Positions 11,437-22,559 of a stretch of DNA of 64,000 nucleotides are shown here, one piece after another. This DNA comes from Physella acuta (Eukaryota; Mollusca; Gastropoda; Physidae): NCBI RefSeq assembly GCF_028476545.1, contig NW_026732362.1, positions 91,534 through 155,533 of the forward strand. Direction: 5' to 3'. The notes under the pieces are model-generated. The model was not told the origin of the DNA and did no database searches. It saw only the letters and a program-made list of their open reading frames with translations. The position numbers and the translations under genes were made by a program. Numbering within the stretch: position 1 is the first letter of the stretch; each line of letters starts with the position of its first letter.

Positions 11437-11562
11437 TGGGGTTACTTTAGGCGGGTGAAGTAGAGTTCATCTGTTTCTGTAAACTAAGAATATGAATAGA
11501 TAGTGTTGTAATTTCTTATAACAGCCGCTTTTACTTTCACTAATATGTCACATACGCTATGT
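11437..11562 (-). repeat. SINE copy, partial, in HSAG1 intron
   Basis: Matches the 3' half of the SINE family: GAAGTAGAGTTCATCTGTTT, ATATGAATAGATAGTG and CAGCCGCTTTTACTTTC. The head is missing. Confidence 0.7.
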
Positions 11563-11636
11563 AGACTTAAATTAGCGATGGATCATAAATTAAAAGCAAT
11601 CAGACGCCAAAATACATCGTCAAAGGATTCGACATA

Positions 11637-11814
11637 TTTCTGCTATAAATTATTATAACAGTCATTGATATTTTTCAGAATTCTTGACATCTAACATTTC
11701 TGCTATAAATTGCTATAACAACAATTGATACTTTTCAGATTCCTGACATTTAACATTTCTGCTATAAATTGCTAAAACAATCATTGATACTTTTCAGATT
11801 TCCTGACATCCAAC
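11637..11814 (+). repeat. Triplicated intron-end/splice-acceptor unit before HSAG1 exon 2
   Basis: Three tandem copies, period 59-60 bp, of ATTTCTGCTATAAATT, then ATTGATACTTTTCAG, then ATTCCTGACATCTAACA. Each copy carries a full pyrimidine-AG acceptor (ending 11677, 11737 and 11797). Only the last leads directly to the ATG at 11815, so three acceptors are available and all would leave the CDS unchanged. Confidence 0.9.
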
Positions 11815-12129
11815 ATGGCGCCCTCAAGAAAAACTGTCGTCTGCCTCGTGATCCTAGTCACGGTTTGTCTGGTGTTGGACCTGGCCGCCGCCCACTCCAG
11901 CAAACACCACCACCACCACCACCACAAGGTGGAGGCCTCCCACAAGCACAAACACGACCACAGCCACAGCCACAAGCACGAGCACCATCACCACGGCAGC
12001 AGTAGCAGCAGCAGTGGAAGCAGTGGTAGCAGCTCCAGCAGCTGTAGCTCTGAGAGCGAGGGCGGCGAGAAGGAGCTGCTCCTGGCTATGCTTCTCCAGG
12101 CTGCCCAAGCCGCCGCCGCCGCTGGTTAA
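11815..12129 (+). CDS. HSAG1: secreted His/Ser-rich peptide
   Basis: 104 residues in one coding exon, starting 17 nt after the last TTTTCAG acceptor. Residues 1-26 are a signal peptide (MAPSRKTVVCLVILVTVCLV core, Asp at 22, ending LAAA). The mature part opens HSSK and runs through His-Lys and His-Ser pairs to about residue 60. A Ser/Gly block with a single Cys follows, then EGGEKELLLAMLLQAAQAAAAAG at the end. His blocks of this type bind Zn, Cu or Ni in other proteins; that role is inferred. From codon 22 on, the DNA is nearly identical to HSAG3, while the leader resembles HSAG5 and HSAG6. The stop is followed by CTCCCCTGA, shared with relatives. AATAAA occurs near 12304. I do not recognise the family by name. 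Confidence 0.85.
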   Translation: MAPSRKTVVCLVILVTVCLVLDLAAAHSSKHHHHHHHKVEASHKHKHDHSHSHKHEHHHHGSSSSSSGSSGSSSSSCSSESEGGEKELLLAMLLQAAQAAAAAG

Positions 12130-12377
12130 CTCCCCTGAGACACCGCTCCGCCATGACATATCCAACATACACTCTTCATCATCATCTGATATGGGAATGT
12201 ACATCATCATCATCAGAATATGCTATCCTTTGTTATTGTTATGCATCGCTAGTTATTCATATATACAATATATACGGTCATCTATAAATAATTATACTAA
12301 CCAAATAAAACAATGAAATAAAACAAATTAAAAAAAACAACTGAACATGTTCTTTTGTTGTTATTTAAGTATTGCTA

Positions 12378-12625
<248 letters not shown>

Positions 12626-12629
12626 ATGA

Positions 12630-13200
12630 AGATAAAAGAGTGATCATTAGGAAAGCTACATGACATAGCTAAACGAATTAATTTATATAAAAAAGCAGAC
12701 ACATTTAGTTACATAGTTTGGCATCGTTGGTAATCCAATTAAGACCACACATCACACATAAGCCTAAAAACTATCCTATAGTACCAATACAGCAAATGCA
12801 CTATCGAGTTTCTGTAACTTATATGAAGTTCCAATATTGCAATAATAAATAAACTTTCAGGGGAAGTAATATAATGCAAAAGCAAAGAGGCGATATATGT
12901 TATACTAAAACAACATAACGAATGCTTGTCAGTTTATTAATGCAAATAAATTAATTGTTAAACTATGTATTATTTTTATATTTGTTATAAAAAAGCTTAC
13001 AATTGGACTAAGAAAATTATATGGGAACCTATTCAAAACACGTCGACTAGACTAAATTTGTATCATTGTTATTTATATATTAGAAATTGACAATAAATAA
13101 CTGTTCCTTCGATGTCGCCAAAGCCTAAATTTTCATGTGCAACTTTAAAAAATACTTTCTGATCAACGCCGGAGACATTTATTATTTATTAGAAGTCAAA
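12630..13200. other. Gene-free AT-rich interval
   Basis: Sequence between the (AAT)n tract and the prothymosin-like retrocopy. No exon or repeat is recognised. Confidence 0.4.
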
Positions 13201-13207
13201 AAAAAAA

Positions 13208-13873
13208 AAAGTAACTTTAAAAAAATTGAAGTAATTTTTTTTTTCGTTCGCATCTCGTTCTTTGTCGTGGAAGGAACAACAGCGTTTCTGTCGTCGTCCG
13301 CTGAAAACCACACTATTTTACAATGCCTGGAACAAAGGATGATGTTGCTGTTGAGTCAGAAACAAAAGAGACCACAGAGCCAATTGTAGCAAAGACAGTT
13401 GAAGATGTGAAAGGCAAAGCTGATGAGCAGAGGAACAAACAGAAGAAAACACAAAAACAGAAGATTCAGAAGAAAATACAAATGAAAATGCTAGCTCAGA
13501 AGAGACAGAATCAAAAACAGAAGAAACAACAGCAGAAAAGCGATCTGTAGATGAAAAAGAAAGTGAAGATGCAGAAGATCAAAGTCAGAAGAAAAAGGCA
13601 AAGACAGACTCAAATGAATCATCGAATGGCACCACAGAAACAACTGAATCTGCTTAGTTCTATTATATATATAATTATTTTTTTCCTTTTCATTTTGAAC
13701 TTAATCACAAACTTGTAAAAATGTGTTTATCATCATGTTCAGGAGAAAACTGAGATATTTATAGTCAGGGTGTACACTTCATCATGGTTCTCATCATTTG
13801 TACTGTTCTTGTAATAAACATCTTGATGTATTTAAAAAAAAAAATAATAAAAAAATAAAGTAACTTTAAAAAA
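13208..13873 (+). pseudogene. Prothymosin-alpha-like processed pseudogene
   Basis: A 17-bp duplication (AAAGTAACTTTAAAAAA) flanks the copy at 13208-13224 and 13857-13873. Between lie a short 5' UTR, an ATG at 13323, a 3' UTR with AATAAA near 13813 and an A-rich tail from 13833. The frame opens MPGTKDDVAVESETKETTEP. Near 13430 a one-base shift moves the acidic reading to another frame, which continues with ENTKTEDSEENTNEN, KRSVDEKESEDAEDQ and KKKAKTDSNES and ends at a TAG near 13657. The acidic body followed by a KR...KKxKTD nuclear signal is the prothymosin pattern, so the parent was probably a chromatin-linked acidic protein of that family. The retrocopy status is sure; the parent is likely. 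Confidence 0.75.
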
Positions 13874-14117
13874 TAAGTTAAAATGTGTTGTTTGAAAATA
13901 AAAATAAAAACCTTTTATCTGTGAACAAATAATTAGTTTTTTAAAATAATTTAAGTTTGCATGAATACTGGTATATCCACATCAGGAATTTAAAATACCA
14001 CTTCTGCTTTGATTGATCCTTCTGATCGTTAGATGATGTAGGTAATCAATTAATGATATTTAAAAAAATTGAACGTTGGAAATTAAATTAATCAACTAAT
14101 TAAAGAAAAGAATCACC

Positions 14118-14312
14118 TTTAGCGATCCATTGGGCAGACGAAGTAGAGTTCATTTGTTTCTTGACCTCGGCATATGAAGGGAAGGTGTGGTCAGAACTAT
14201 ACTTTACTTTACCCTAAGATAGGCTTGGTTACCATCGGGCCGGCTCGTATTGGAACTCGAGACCTTCGGGTTAGCAGCCCAGCTCTGTAACGCTTAGGCC
14301 ACGCCGAACAAT
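14118..14312 (-). repeat. SINE copy
   Basis: GACGAAGTAGAGTTCATTTG, GACCTCGGCATATGAAGGG and ACTCGAGACCTTCGGGTTAG are followed by CGCTTAGGCCACGCC. Nearly the whole element, in minus orientation. Confidence 0.8.
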
Positions 14313-14477
14313 TCAACTAATTTATATAGTTACAATTGTCCTGACGTGATACATTTTAATCGTTACTAATTGACTTTCTTGTGACTTCATGGTAAGCGGT
14401 GACAAGCAGGGCTAGAGGGGGGGGGGGGGTTACTGGGACACCGCAAGGAAATATCCTAGTGGGCAGCCAGGATAAAA

Positions 14478-14792
14478 ATTCCTGGTGGGTCATCAGGAAA
14501 CCATGCGGGTGGGTCATCAGGAAACCATGCGGGTGGGTCATCAGGAAACCATGCGGGTGGGTCATCAGGAAACCATGCGGGTGGGTCATCAGGAAACCAT
14601 GCGGGTGGGTCATCAGGAAACCATGCGGGTAAGTCATCAGGAAACCATGCGGGTGGGTCATCAGGAAACCATGCGGGTGGGTCATCAGGAAACCATGCGG
14701 GTGGGTCATCAGGAAACCATGCGGGTGGGTCATCAGGAAACCATGCGGGTGGGTCATCAGGAAAACATTAGGGTGGGCCATCTGGAAAACAT
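14478..14792. repeat. Minisatellite, 24-bp unit
   Basis: About twelve almost identical copies of GGGTCATCAGGAAACCATGC plus GGGT. Because 24 is a multiple of three, several frames stay open and produce spurious ORFs on both strands. Very low divergence suggests recent expansion. It is preceded by a run of ten Gs at about 14420. Confidence 0.96.
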
Positions 14793-15709
14793 TACGGTGT
14801 ACAACCAGGATGCAATAATCGAAGCATTTATAGTCATATAGGCCTTAGTTCTCTGATCTTAATTAACAATCTTTACTTAATTAACCCTTCCGGATATATC
14901 GACTTGTTAATGTATTATATTGCAATTTGTAAAGTGACGTAAGACTTTGTAGGCATTGTCCTCAAGATTGTATAAAGAAAATGCACTCTGCAAAATTAAG
15001 TCAAGACGGAGCCGCATTTATTTGAAATACCCGTCCTATTGAGCACAGTTTGTTCTTGTAAACATACGTCTCTTATTCTCGCTGATTCCAATATAGAAAA
15101 AAAGTTTGTATTTATATATCTATTTTATTTGATCATCATTTTTTTGTGCAACACATACTTTACTTTCTAGGATTGTATCTATAACATTTATCTAACAGTT
15201 ACGGAGGACCTAGCGTTGCAAATAAATGAATACATCTTTCACATTTTAAACAGCAATATAGTTTAAGATTCAGATCTACGCAATGCATTTAATTGAATAC
15301 ATTTTTTTATAATAACAATGCAACAACTTGCAATAACCAATATATGCGGTTATATAGCTTGAGAGCTATGCTTTCTAGTATATGTTATGTTCTAACATTT
15401 CGTATTTAGTCATTCATTATTATAAACTGACGACGTATCAATAATATTTCAAACAACACAAGAACAAGTTTTGTTTGTATTATCTTTTAATACAATATTT
15501 CAAATATTTCATTATCGTTTATAGATGACATAATGGAATAATTATGAATAACTATCGATAAATAACAATAACAAAGGATAGAATATTCTGATAATGATGT
15601 GCATTCCCATATCGGATGGCGATGAAGACTGTATGTTGGAGATGTGAGTAAAGTCGATGGAGGAAATTGAAGTTGTCTACCCGTATTTGTAAATACATGT
15701 TCAGGGGCG
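14793..15709. other. 3' flank of HSAG2
   Basis: No gene seen. AT-rich sequence downstream of the minus-strand HSAG2 stop. I could not pick one poly(A) signal with confidence. Confidence 0.4.
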
Positions 15710-16021
15710 TTAACCAGCAGCGGCGGCGGCGGCTTGAGCCTGGAGCAACATAGCGAGGAGCAGCTCCTTCTCCCCACCCTCACTACTGCTGCTACAGCTG
15801 CTCTCACTGCTCCCGCTGCTACTGCTGCTGCTACTGCTGCCGTGGTGATGGTGCTCATGCTTGTGGCTGTGGCTGTGACTGTGGCTGTGCTTGTGGGAGC
15901 CGGATTCCTTGTGGTGGTGGTGGTGCTTGTGGGAGGAGGATGAGCCCAGGGCCGAGTCCATTATCAGGCAGAGGGTGACCAGCACGGCGAATAGAGCCAG
16001 CAGACATTTGGATGAGGCCAT
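15710..16021 (-). CDS. HSAG2: secreted His/Ser-rich peptide
   Basis: 103 residues. The leader is residues 1-26 (MASSKCLLALFAVLVTLCLI core, Asp 22, ending ALG). The mature part opens with four Ser, then HKHHHHHKESGSHKHSHSHS and more His pairs, a Ser block with one Cys, and the tail EGGEKELLLAMLLQAQAAAAAAG. The start is 8 nt after the acceptor TGTTCCAG (exon begins 16029). The stop is followed by CGCCCCTGA, a variant of the family's conserved post-stop motif. It lies head-to-head with HSAG3: their promoters are about 0.9 kb apart (16704 and 17626) and could share control elements. Unlike HSAG1 and HSAG3 it has no KVEASHKHKHD segment, so it is a separate branch. Secretion is well supported; metal binding is inferred. 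Confidence 0.85.
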   Translation of the reverse strand: MASSKCLLALFAVLVTLCLIMDSALGSSSSHKHHHHHKESGSHKHSHSHSHSHKHEHHHHGSSSSSSSSGSSESSCSSSSEGGEKELLLAMLLQAQAAAAAAG

Positions 16022-16256
16022 CTTGTCAACTGGAACATGTTCAGAATTAAATTAAATAGGTTCATTAATTATGCGATTGATGATTACCCATTACTTTTAT
16101 CCAGATAAGTTGTTTTTATATTAAAACGAAATATGTAATTACAAATATACATTGAACTTTTAACGTTTAAAATATAAACTTATTTTTTTTGTAAAATAAA
16201 CAATTGAAAAGTCTTGAGCTAGAAATTGTCTATGTAAAGTTCCTTTATAGAGAGCA

Positions 16257-16446
16257 TTGCGGTCCATGGGGGCAAATGAAGTAGAGTTAATCTATTTCTG
16301 TGACATCGTCATATAAAGAGATAGTTTGATCAGAAATTTACTTTCCCTAAAATGGCTAACATTAGCATCATAACTGGGTGGACGTTCTATACACGTGAAA
16401 CGGATTCGAACTCGAGACTTTCGGGTCTACCGCTAGACCACGCCGT
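16257..16446 (-). repeat. SINE copy in HSAG2 intron
   Basis: GAAGTAGAGTTAATCTATTT, GACATCGTCATATAAAGAG, GAAACGGATTCGAACTCGAG and a CCACGCCG end. Minus orientation, internally shortened. Confidence 0.75.
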
Positions 16447-16641
16447 CACATCTTATCTATGTATTGTTATAAAATAAATATTAATATACTTAATTCAGCA
16501 AACGGAATCATGATCTCTGTTTATTTCATCTATTTTTATATCAAACAGTCGGTTCAAATATAAACTTAAAACATGCCAGTTTTTACTTGGAAAAAGTAAA
16601 TTCCAAAAAAAAAAAAATTAGCTTAAATGTTGTCGTGTTAC

Positions 16642-16704
16642 ACTTACTTGCTGAAGACCAGTCAATGTTGGTAGCTGTCTGTGTACATTACTCAAGCTTA
16701 TATA
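16642..16704 (-). promoter_or_regulatory. HSAG2 TATA box, non-coding exon 1 and splice donor
   Basis: On the minus strand TATATAAG (16697-16704) lies about 30 nt before the expected start, and TCTTCAGCAA then ends at a GTAAGTG donor (exon end 16648). Exon 1 is only about 25-30 nt. Confidence 0.75.
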
Positions 16705-16907
16705 GCCTGGTGTAACAGACAAGTTAGCGGTACTTTTAATGTGGGGATCTGAGTTTTTGAATCGTTGAGTCAGAGAGATTAATGCGATCAGTAATTCTTT
16801 AAAACGTTAGGGATAGAATGCCTGAGTTTCAACATGGGTGAATTTTTTTTTCTAAAAGTCACGAATGTTTTCATACTTTTGTCATTATAATGCTGGCAAC
16901 ACGAATA

Positions 16908-16995
16908 GGGCTGGTAAGTAGGTCACCAACCAGTTCTATGGCTCCTGCAGGTTTTATTGAGCCGTAGAACTTGTTGGTGACCTACTTACCAGCTC
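16908..16995. mobile_element. 88-bp fold-back MITE (TA target)
   Basis: Near-perfect inverted repeat: GGGCTGGTAAGTAGGTCACC at the left pairs with GGTGACCTACTTACCAGCTC at the right, with TA on both sides (16906-16907 and 16996-16997). A related copy is at 37323-37411. TA flanks suggest a mariner-type helper. It could fold as a long hairpin RNA if transcribed. Confidence 0.8.
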
Positions 16996-17625
16996 TATTA
17001 GATCAAGGCCTACAGTACCTGACCTAATACTAAGGTATTCACCTGAGAAACGAAAGCATTACGGGACTATCCAGGCCTTATACACAACTATGCCGCATCA
17101 AACTTTCACGAATGCTCGCAGGTGAGCGAAACATCTCACATATCGTGACGTGTCACAATGAGTTACATTACCTGTGTTACCTGCTCGTGACGTCATTCCC
17201 CCACTCAGCGTACTGACCATCAGGGCTCTCCTGGCTATTGTGACTTGACCGCGGTATTTTTTCAACCAGGCACGAAGATCTGTTTCTACGTCTGCAATTG
17301 TTTAGTTCAGTAAAATAGTCTGCTACTATACAGCAGAAGACTCTTAAAAAGCATCGCATCTAAATTGGTGCATGCTCAGGTAATTTTAAAGAGGTACGTG
17401 GTTGGGTAATTAAAAAAATGTTTCTTAAATTCAATATATGCGACTATGTACCAAATACAAAATCCTGACGTGTCTTACATTATTAAAAATCACGTTTCAT
17501 TCTCTCTCTGTTACTGTTCTTCTAATGAAATACCTGCGCATGTCCTTCTATGTCAGGCAGGGCTAGATTAAAGTCACGTGATCAAACAATAACTAGAACC
17601 TATCGAAAACTCTACTGCACCAGAC

Positions 17626-17690
17626 TATATAAGCTCTTGTCGAGATAGCAGAAGTTGGACACTCACTCCTGCTCAACATCGCCAGTAAGT
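17626..17690 (+). promoter_or_regulatory. HSAG3 TATA box, non-coding exon 1 and splice donor
   Basis: TATATAAG at 17626-17633, expected start near 17657, exon end at 17684 (CATCGCCA) and donor GTAAGT. The intron runs to the acceptor at 19066. Confidence 0.8.
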
Positions 17691-19066
17691 TTGAGAACTT
17701 TATTTAGTCTAATTACTTCTAATTAATTATTAATTTGGGAATAAAATGTTAAAGTACATTTTTAAATAACAAGGATGTAAGTCAGATAACAGTGTAACGA
17801 AATATCGATGAGCGAGACTGAAGTAAATATTCATCTAATCATCAGTTAAAGTACTTTAAAATCTAGTCATATACATTTGTTTGCTTAAAAAATTATTAAA
17901 AACAACATTCTTTGAAACATGGTAACAGATACAGTCCTAGCATTTCTTGAAAAAATGTAAAGCATAAAATTGATCTCAAAGCATACGCTTACAGTAAAGA
18001 ATGTAGATACAAATATAAATGAAAAATTAAAGGAAATGATTAATATTAAAGTGTCCTAACATTGTTTGGAACTAAAGGTTTACCTATAGAGAAATACGTC
18101 ATATTTTCTCTAAACTACAAAACTACATTAAATGTTATTTCCTGACTTAGAAACACTATACCAACATCACTTCATGTCCCATAAGATTTGTTTTAATGTA
18201 CTGTCGGTAATTAAAACACTCATGTGAATGAATGAAAGATTTTTTGGTAAAGTATTCTGTTATTCATATAACACTTTTTAATAACATTGTAAAATTAAAT
18301 TTATAATTAAAACATATCCGTAATTAAATATCTGCATTGTGGTCATGATAAAAACTAGAAAAAAAACAAATGGAATACAAAACATCTCTAAGTCTCTAAG
18401 GAAAACAAGAGTCGACAAAATTAGAAAAATATATGTAAATTTTAATCCAAAGCCAAGGATTCTAATTATTATCAATTTTTAATTACGTTTATCTAAATGG
18501 TTTGATGTAGCCTACTCATTGATTAGATTATAATAAGTTCTCGTTATTATTTGGTGACATGCATTTTAAAACCGAAACCGAAGAGCATTTAAAAATACTA
18601 CTTATGAAAAAATAACACGAAACACGTTAAATACTAGATTCATAGTTTCGTTAAAGTTAGCGCCATAAAATAATAATACAATGGCATAGACCACATTTCT
18701 TAAGATAGGATATTATAATTACAAATATAGCCTATTTAAACTATTAAATTCGAACTAAAATAAGTAACCCATGATATTTGTTTCGTTTATTTCTTAATTT
18801 GAATAAAACAACCAAATTGAAATTACGAGAAAATCTACTTTTATTTTCATTTTCATTCGTTTTACAATTTAATATGTTTGCCCTTCATCACGATGTAATT
18901 TAATGTATTTCACAAGGGCTGCACATTATTTTAAGAATATTTTTTTTTAATTAATAAAAAAAAACCAAACGTTTTTAAGTTATGTTCTCACAAAAAAACA
19001 AACAAATACCTTTTTGATTAGAAAGTACATCGCATTATGAAGCTAATCAAATCTGAACTTTTTCAG
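17691..19066 (+). other. HSAG3 intron 1
   Basis: About 1.4 kb of AT-rich sequence without recognised repeats. It ends CTTTTTCAG at 19066. Confidence 0.6.
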
Positions 19067-19074
19067 ACGACAAC

Positions 19075-19389
19075 ATGACGTCATCCAAGAATCTGATCAC
19101 CCTCTTCGCCGTTCTGGCCGCCATTTTCCTCGTGATGGACCTGGCCGCCGCCCACTCCAGCAAACACCACCACCACCACCACCACAAGGTGGAGGCCTCC
19201 CACAAGCACAAACACGACCACAGCCACAGCCACAAGCACGAGCACCACCACCACGAGAGCAGCAGCAGCAGCAGTGGCAGCAGTGGTAGCAGCTCCAGCA
19301 GCTGTAGCTCTGAGAGCGAGGGCGGCGAGAAGGAGCTGCTCCTGGCTATGCTTCTCCAGGCTCAAGCCGCCGCCGCCGCCGCTGGTTAA
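19075..19389 (+). CDS. HSAG3: secreted His/Ser-rich peptide
   Basis: 104 residues. The leader is MTSSKNLITLFAVLAAIFLV plus MDLAAA (26 residues, Asp 22). The mature part starts HSSK and continues with seven His, KVEASHKHKHDHSHSHKHE and four His. A Ser/Gly block with one Cys and the tail EGGEKELLLAMLLQAQAAAAAAG follow. The ATG is 8 nt after the acceptor. The leader is close to that of HSAG7, yet the mature region matches HSAG1 at nearly every base. This points to gene conversion with a boundary at about codon 22. The stop is followed by CTCCCTTGA. A likely poly(A) signal is AATAAAAA near 19617. Surrounding DNA is AT-rich while this exon is strongly GC-rich. Confidence 0.87.
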   Translation: MTSSKNLITLFAVLAAIFLVMDLAAAHSSKHHHHHHHKVEASHKHKHDHSHSHKHEHHHHESSSSSSGSSGSSSSSCSSESEGGEKELLLAMLLQAQAAAAAAG

Positions 19390-20167
19390 CTCCCTTGAAC
19401 ATATATTTACTAATACGAAGAGACAACTTCAATTTTATCCCACTTGTTACCACATCATAAAATTATATTTATATTGTTTCATGTTGTTATCAATTTTCAT
19501 TATATGTTTTCATTAGCGCATCACAAGCTTATACGTTGCTTCATTTCGGTATGAACTAGTATCCTATGTTTTCAAACAATATCCACGAGTAATATGTTAA
19601 AGTAGGTATAAAGATAATAAAAACATGACTATACCCAAATTAGTTTTATTTTGGTCATCTAATATATTCACTGTCATAATAATAATAATAATAAAGAATT
19701 TTACTCTCTTATTTTTACAATAAATTCCTGTTTAATGATAAGTGGATAAAAGCGTTGGATGTGAATCCATGGAGAAAATCCACTCCATCCTTGCAATTAT
19801 GTGAACACACATCAAGAAGGATGATTTTTTTTTATTTAAACAACAACTTGAAGGTGCTTGTAAAAAAATCTACAACATGTAAATTTAACAAAAAATGGAT
19901 ATAATCAGATAATTCTAACTTTGATAAGAAATTAAAGCAGGAATCTAGTATTGTGTCAAATATATACCCTTTAAACCAGGTAAAATAAATTCACCAACTC
20001 GAGTTTTGTCAAACTTTAAAGCTTAAACTTGCATTTTAACAAATCGAACATCCTAATGGAATACTAAGGCAATATAGACGAGTCATAGCTATACAAATTA
20101 TTTGACTCTGTGGAGGATGACTGAGGAATTAAACGGTGAATCTAAGTGTGGTTGGGGAACTCTCGAG
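19390..20167 (+). other. HSAG3 3' UTR and intergenic DNA
   Basis: Contains a short (AAT)n at about 19677-19695 and no gene. Confidence 0.4.
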
Positions 20168-20485
20168 CAGAAGCGTAGCGAGGGGCGGGGGGGGGGGGGG
20201 CGGTGCGGACCGCACCGGGTGACACCATTTAGGGGGGTTACACCAAGGCAAAAAATAGCAAAATATATAGAGAAAAACTTGACGGGGGGTGCAAATCGAA
20301 AGTTTGAGGGTGGGGGGGGGGGTGCAAACCGAAAACTTGAGGTGGGGGGGGGTGCAAATAGAAAGTTTGAGGGAGGGTGCAAATAAAAAATTTGAAAGTT
20401 TGTCCCCGGGAAGGGTCGCTACGCCTCTGGAGGGTGACACCATTAAGTCCCGCACCGGGTGACACCCGACCTCGCTACGCCACTG
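20168..20485. mobile_element. CAGTGGCGTAG MITE, copy 3
   Basis: Starts CAGAAGCGTAGCGAGG and ends CCTCGCTACGCCACTG. The flanks CTCTCGAG (20160-20167) and CTCTTGAG (20486-20493) match at 7 of 8. The inside carries CGGTGCGGACCGCACCGGGT, GGTGACACC and the AAATCGAAAGTTTGAGGG array with G runs. Same subtype as 42578-42876. Confidence 0.9.
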
Positions 20486-20629
20486 CTCTTGAGGACTAAT
20501 TTAGCCGAGTTGCTTTTTTCATGAGTCTATGTCGTAGTAAAAACACAGCAGTCAACTATGTTTATTCACTCCATGCAGTTGAAAACACGCTTTATTAGAA
20601 TTAAAACACGCTAAACAATTATAATCCCC

Positions 20630-20778
20630 CACTGTTCGTTAGTAAACCTACTTTGTTAGATAACCTCAAGCTAAGCTGTTATAATACCACTCTTTTCATT
20701 GGTAGATCCATTTTGTTAGATAACCTCAAGCTAAGCAGTAATAATCCCACGGTATAAAGTAGTAAACTCACTCTGTCC
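20630..20778. repeat. Short tandem repeat, unit about 63 bp
   Basis: Two full and one partial copy of a unit with TTTGTTAGATAACCTCAAGC and TAAGC...TAATA..CCAC. Imperfect. Confidence 0.75.
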
Positions 20779-20983
20779 GGTGGTATAACAACCATGTCAA
20801 CAGGACAAAAACCACCCCACCCCGAGGTAACATGACCTCCGAGCTGTATCTATAAATAAATCGAGTCCTTGAAATAAGTGATGCTCTTTGAACATTAAGT
20901 TTTAAGTTTCTAATACCTTTAACAACGGAACGATCTGCAGTTTATGCATACAATTAATATAGTTTCATTTTTTTTTTTTGCTT

Positions 20984-21132
20984 CAGACACGTAATTTATA
21001 GCGTCAGTTGTGTGTTCGCTTTAGCATTACAGTTTTCATCATCGGCTTATGAGGACTGATACAGATTTACAATAGTATATTTCTTTCTTACTTGTAGCCT
21101 GCTTTCATTCATTTAAGATGGTTTACTTATAG
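20984..21132 (+). repeat. Dispersed repeat family C, copy 1
   Basis: About 145 bp. Its reverse complement occurs at 47935-48085. Landmarks are ACACGTAATTTATAGCGTCA, GTTTTCATCATCGGCTTATG and TTCATTTAAGATGGTTTAC. Class unknown. Confidence 0.75.
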
Positions 21133-22555
21133 ATAGATCTAATACAAAACGTCTAAATATAAAGATTTTTTTTTAATTAAAAACAAAAAAACCAACCTGA
21201 AACTGAAAATGCAAATGTGTAATTAAATGATGATTCCATGGAATTTTTATTTTCTCGGCCTGGTGGGCTGAGGGGACGGGGACGGGGACGGGGACGGGGG
21301 GGGGGTGGAATTTGGGTTTTTAAGTAGAGCTGAAAAAAAACATGGGATTTCCGAGAATTAAAATGATACAAATTTTAAGCAATCGGAAAAGTTATGTTAT
21401 TACAATGAGACACATCAAAGCAAACATTCTTCCCTTTCAAACATCTATATCTATAGGGCCTACAGTCCTCAAACAGTTTTTTTTTATTAATTCAATGGTT
21501 TTAAACATTTAAATCAATAATAATAATATATTTGATAGATTTCACACAGCATCAAAGACATGAACAATGAACATCAATTGCATATATAATAATCAAAGGG
21601 AGAAAATAAAATGGCATAAGAACTAGACTAAAATAAGGCGTGCAAACTAGGTTTCTCTTGACTGCTAAGTTTACTGTGCTGCGGAGTCAAAAGTTCACAT
21701 TGTAGCCAACCATGGACAGAAATAGAAACGACCGTGGGAGAAGTGTCTCTGTAATACACATACTATCATTCTATCTATCATTCCAAAACTTTCCTTGACA
21801 TAAAGTTGACCCTTGGCAATGAGGGCACGCTACCTTGAAATATCCGCCAGTCCGGTTGAGTGGGGGGGGGGGGGGGGGGGGAGTGTGTGAGTGTATGTGT
21901 GTGGGGGGGGGGGTTGAGGTGTGTATCTCTTTCTACCGTTCAGGTTGTGCACTTTAAAAACCTGGGAAACAGAAGACTTCTAATGTTAATTTACTTGGGG
22001 GCTGATCGAGTGATGTTTGGCTTGCGACTCTAAATTAAAATTAATACTTTAGTTATTTCTTTCCTGTACATTGCTTTTTTCTCAGTTAAGTGAGAGTTCG
22101 CAGTCTATGTCTTAGATTTGCTTGAACATATATTTGTCACAATTTAGTTTCAAGGAATTCATTTTTTTAAGTAAATTTACTTTCTTTGGTCATTGTTTTT
22201 AATAATGGATTGCTACTATTTATTTTGCTATTCTATGAACAAGCGTCTTGGTTTATGTTGTAATACATGTTTTATATATGATATACTTTTGTAAAAACAA
22301 ACAAAAACATTCTACACCGCTTTACAAAATTATATTTAATTCAACTATAAGTAATTATATTCTTGAATTATATAAGATTGTTAATTTTTTATTAAATAGT
22401 ATAGAAAATAATATTAAAGATGGTTTATTATTTCCCTTACTTCTAAATAATAGCCGCTTACACAACAAAACCGCAAACACTTTTTACGTTTCGCGGGGAA
22501 GGGGGTGGGAGCATCCAACCTGTTAATGTCCACTGTTACGTCACTGAATTTGTCC
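21133..22555. other. Gene-free interval with G-rich tracts
   Basis: Holds a (GGGGAC)n patch at about 21274-21305 and long G runs at 21861-21880 and 21904-21913. No gene supported. A 92-codon ORF at 22248-22526 is AT-rich and unlike known proteins. Confidence 0.45.
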
Positions 22556-22559
22556 TGTG

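Noticed and set aside
11781-12316. Other-frame and antisense ORFs over HSAG coding exons (for example Val/Met-rich and Trp/Leu-rich readings)
   Set aside because: GC-rich CAC and AGC codon repeats keep all frames open. Only the frame with the 26-residue leader and conserved tail is shared by all nine loci.
14356-14841. Repetitive ORFs (GHQETMRV and THPHGFLM repeats) on both strands
   Set aside because: The 24-bp minisatellite unit is a multiple of three, so frames stay open without coding. No promoter, leader or splice sites.
22248-22526. 92-codon ORF
   Set aside because: AT-rich composition, no recognised motif, no gene context.
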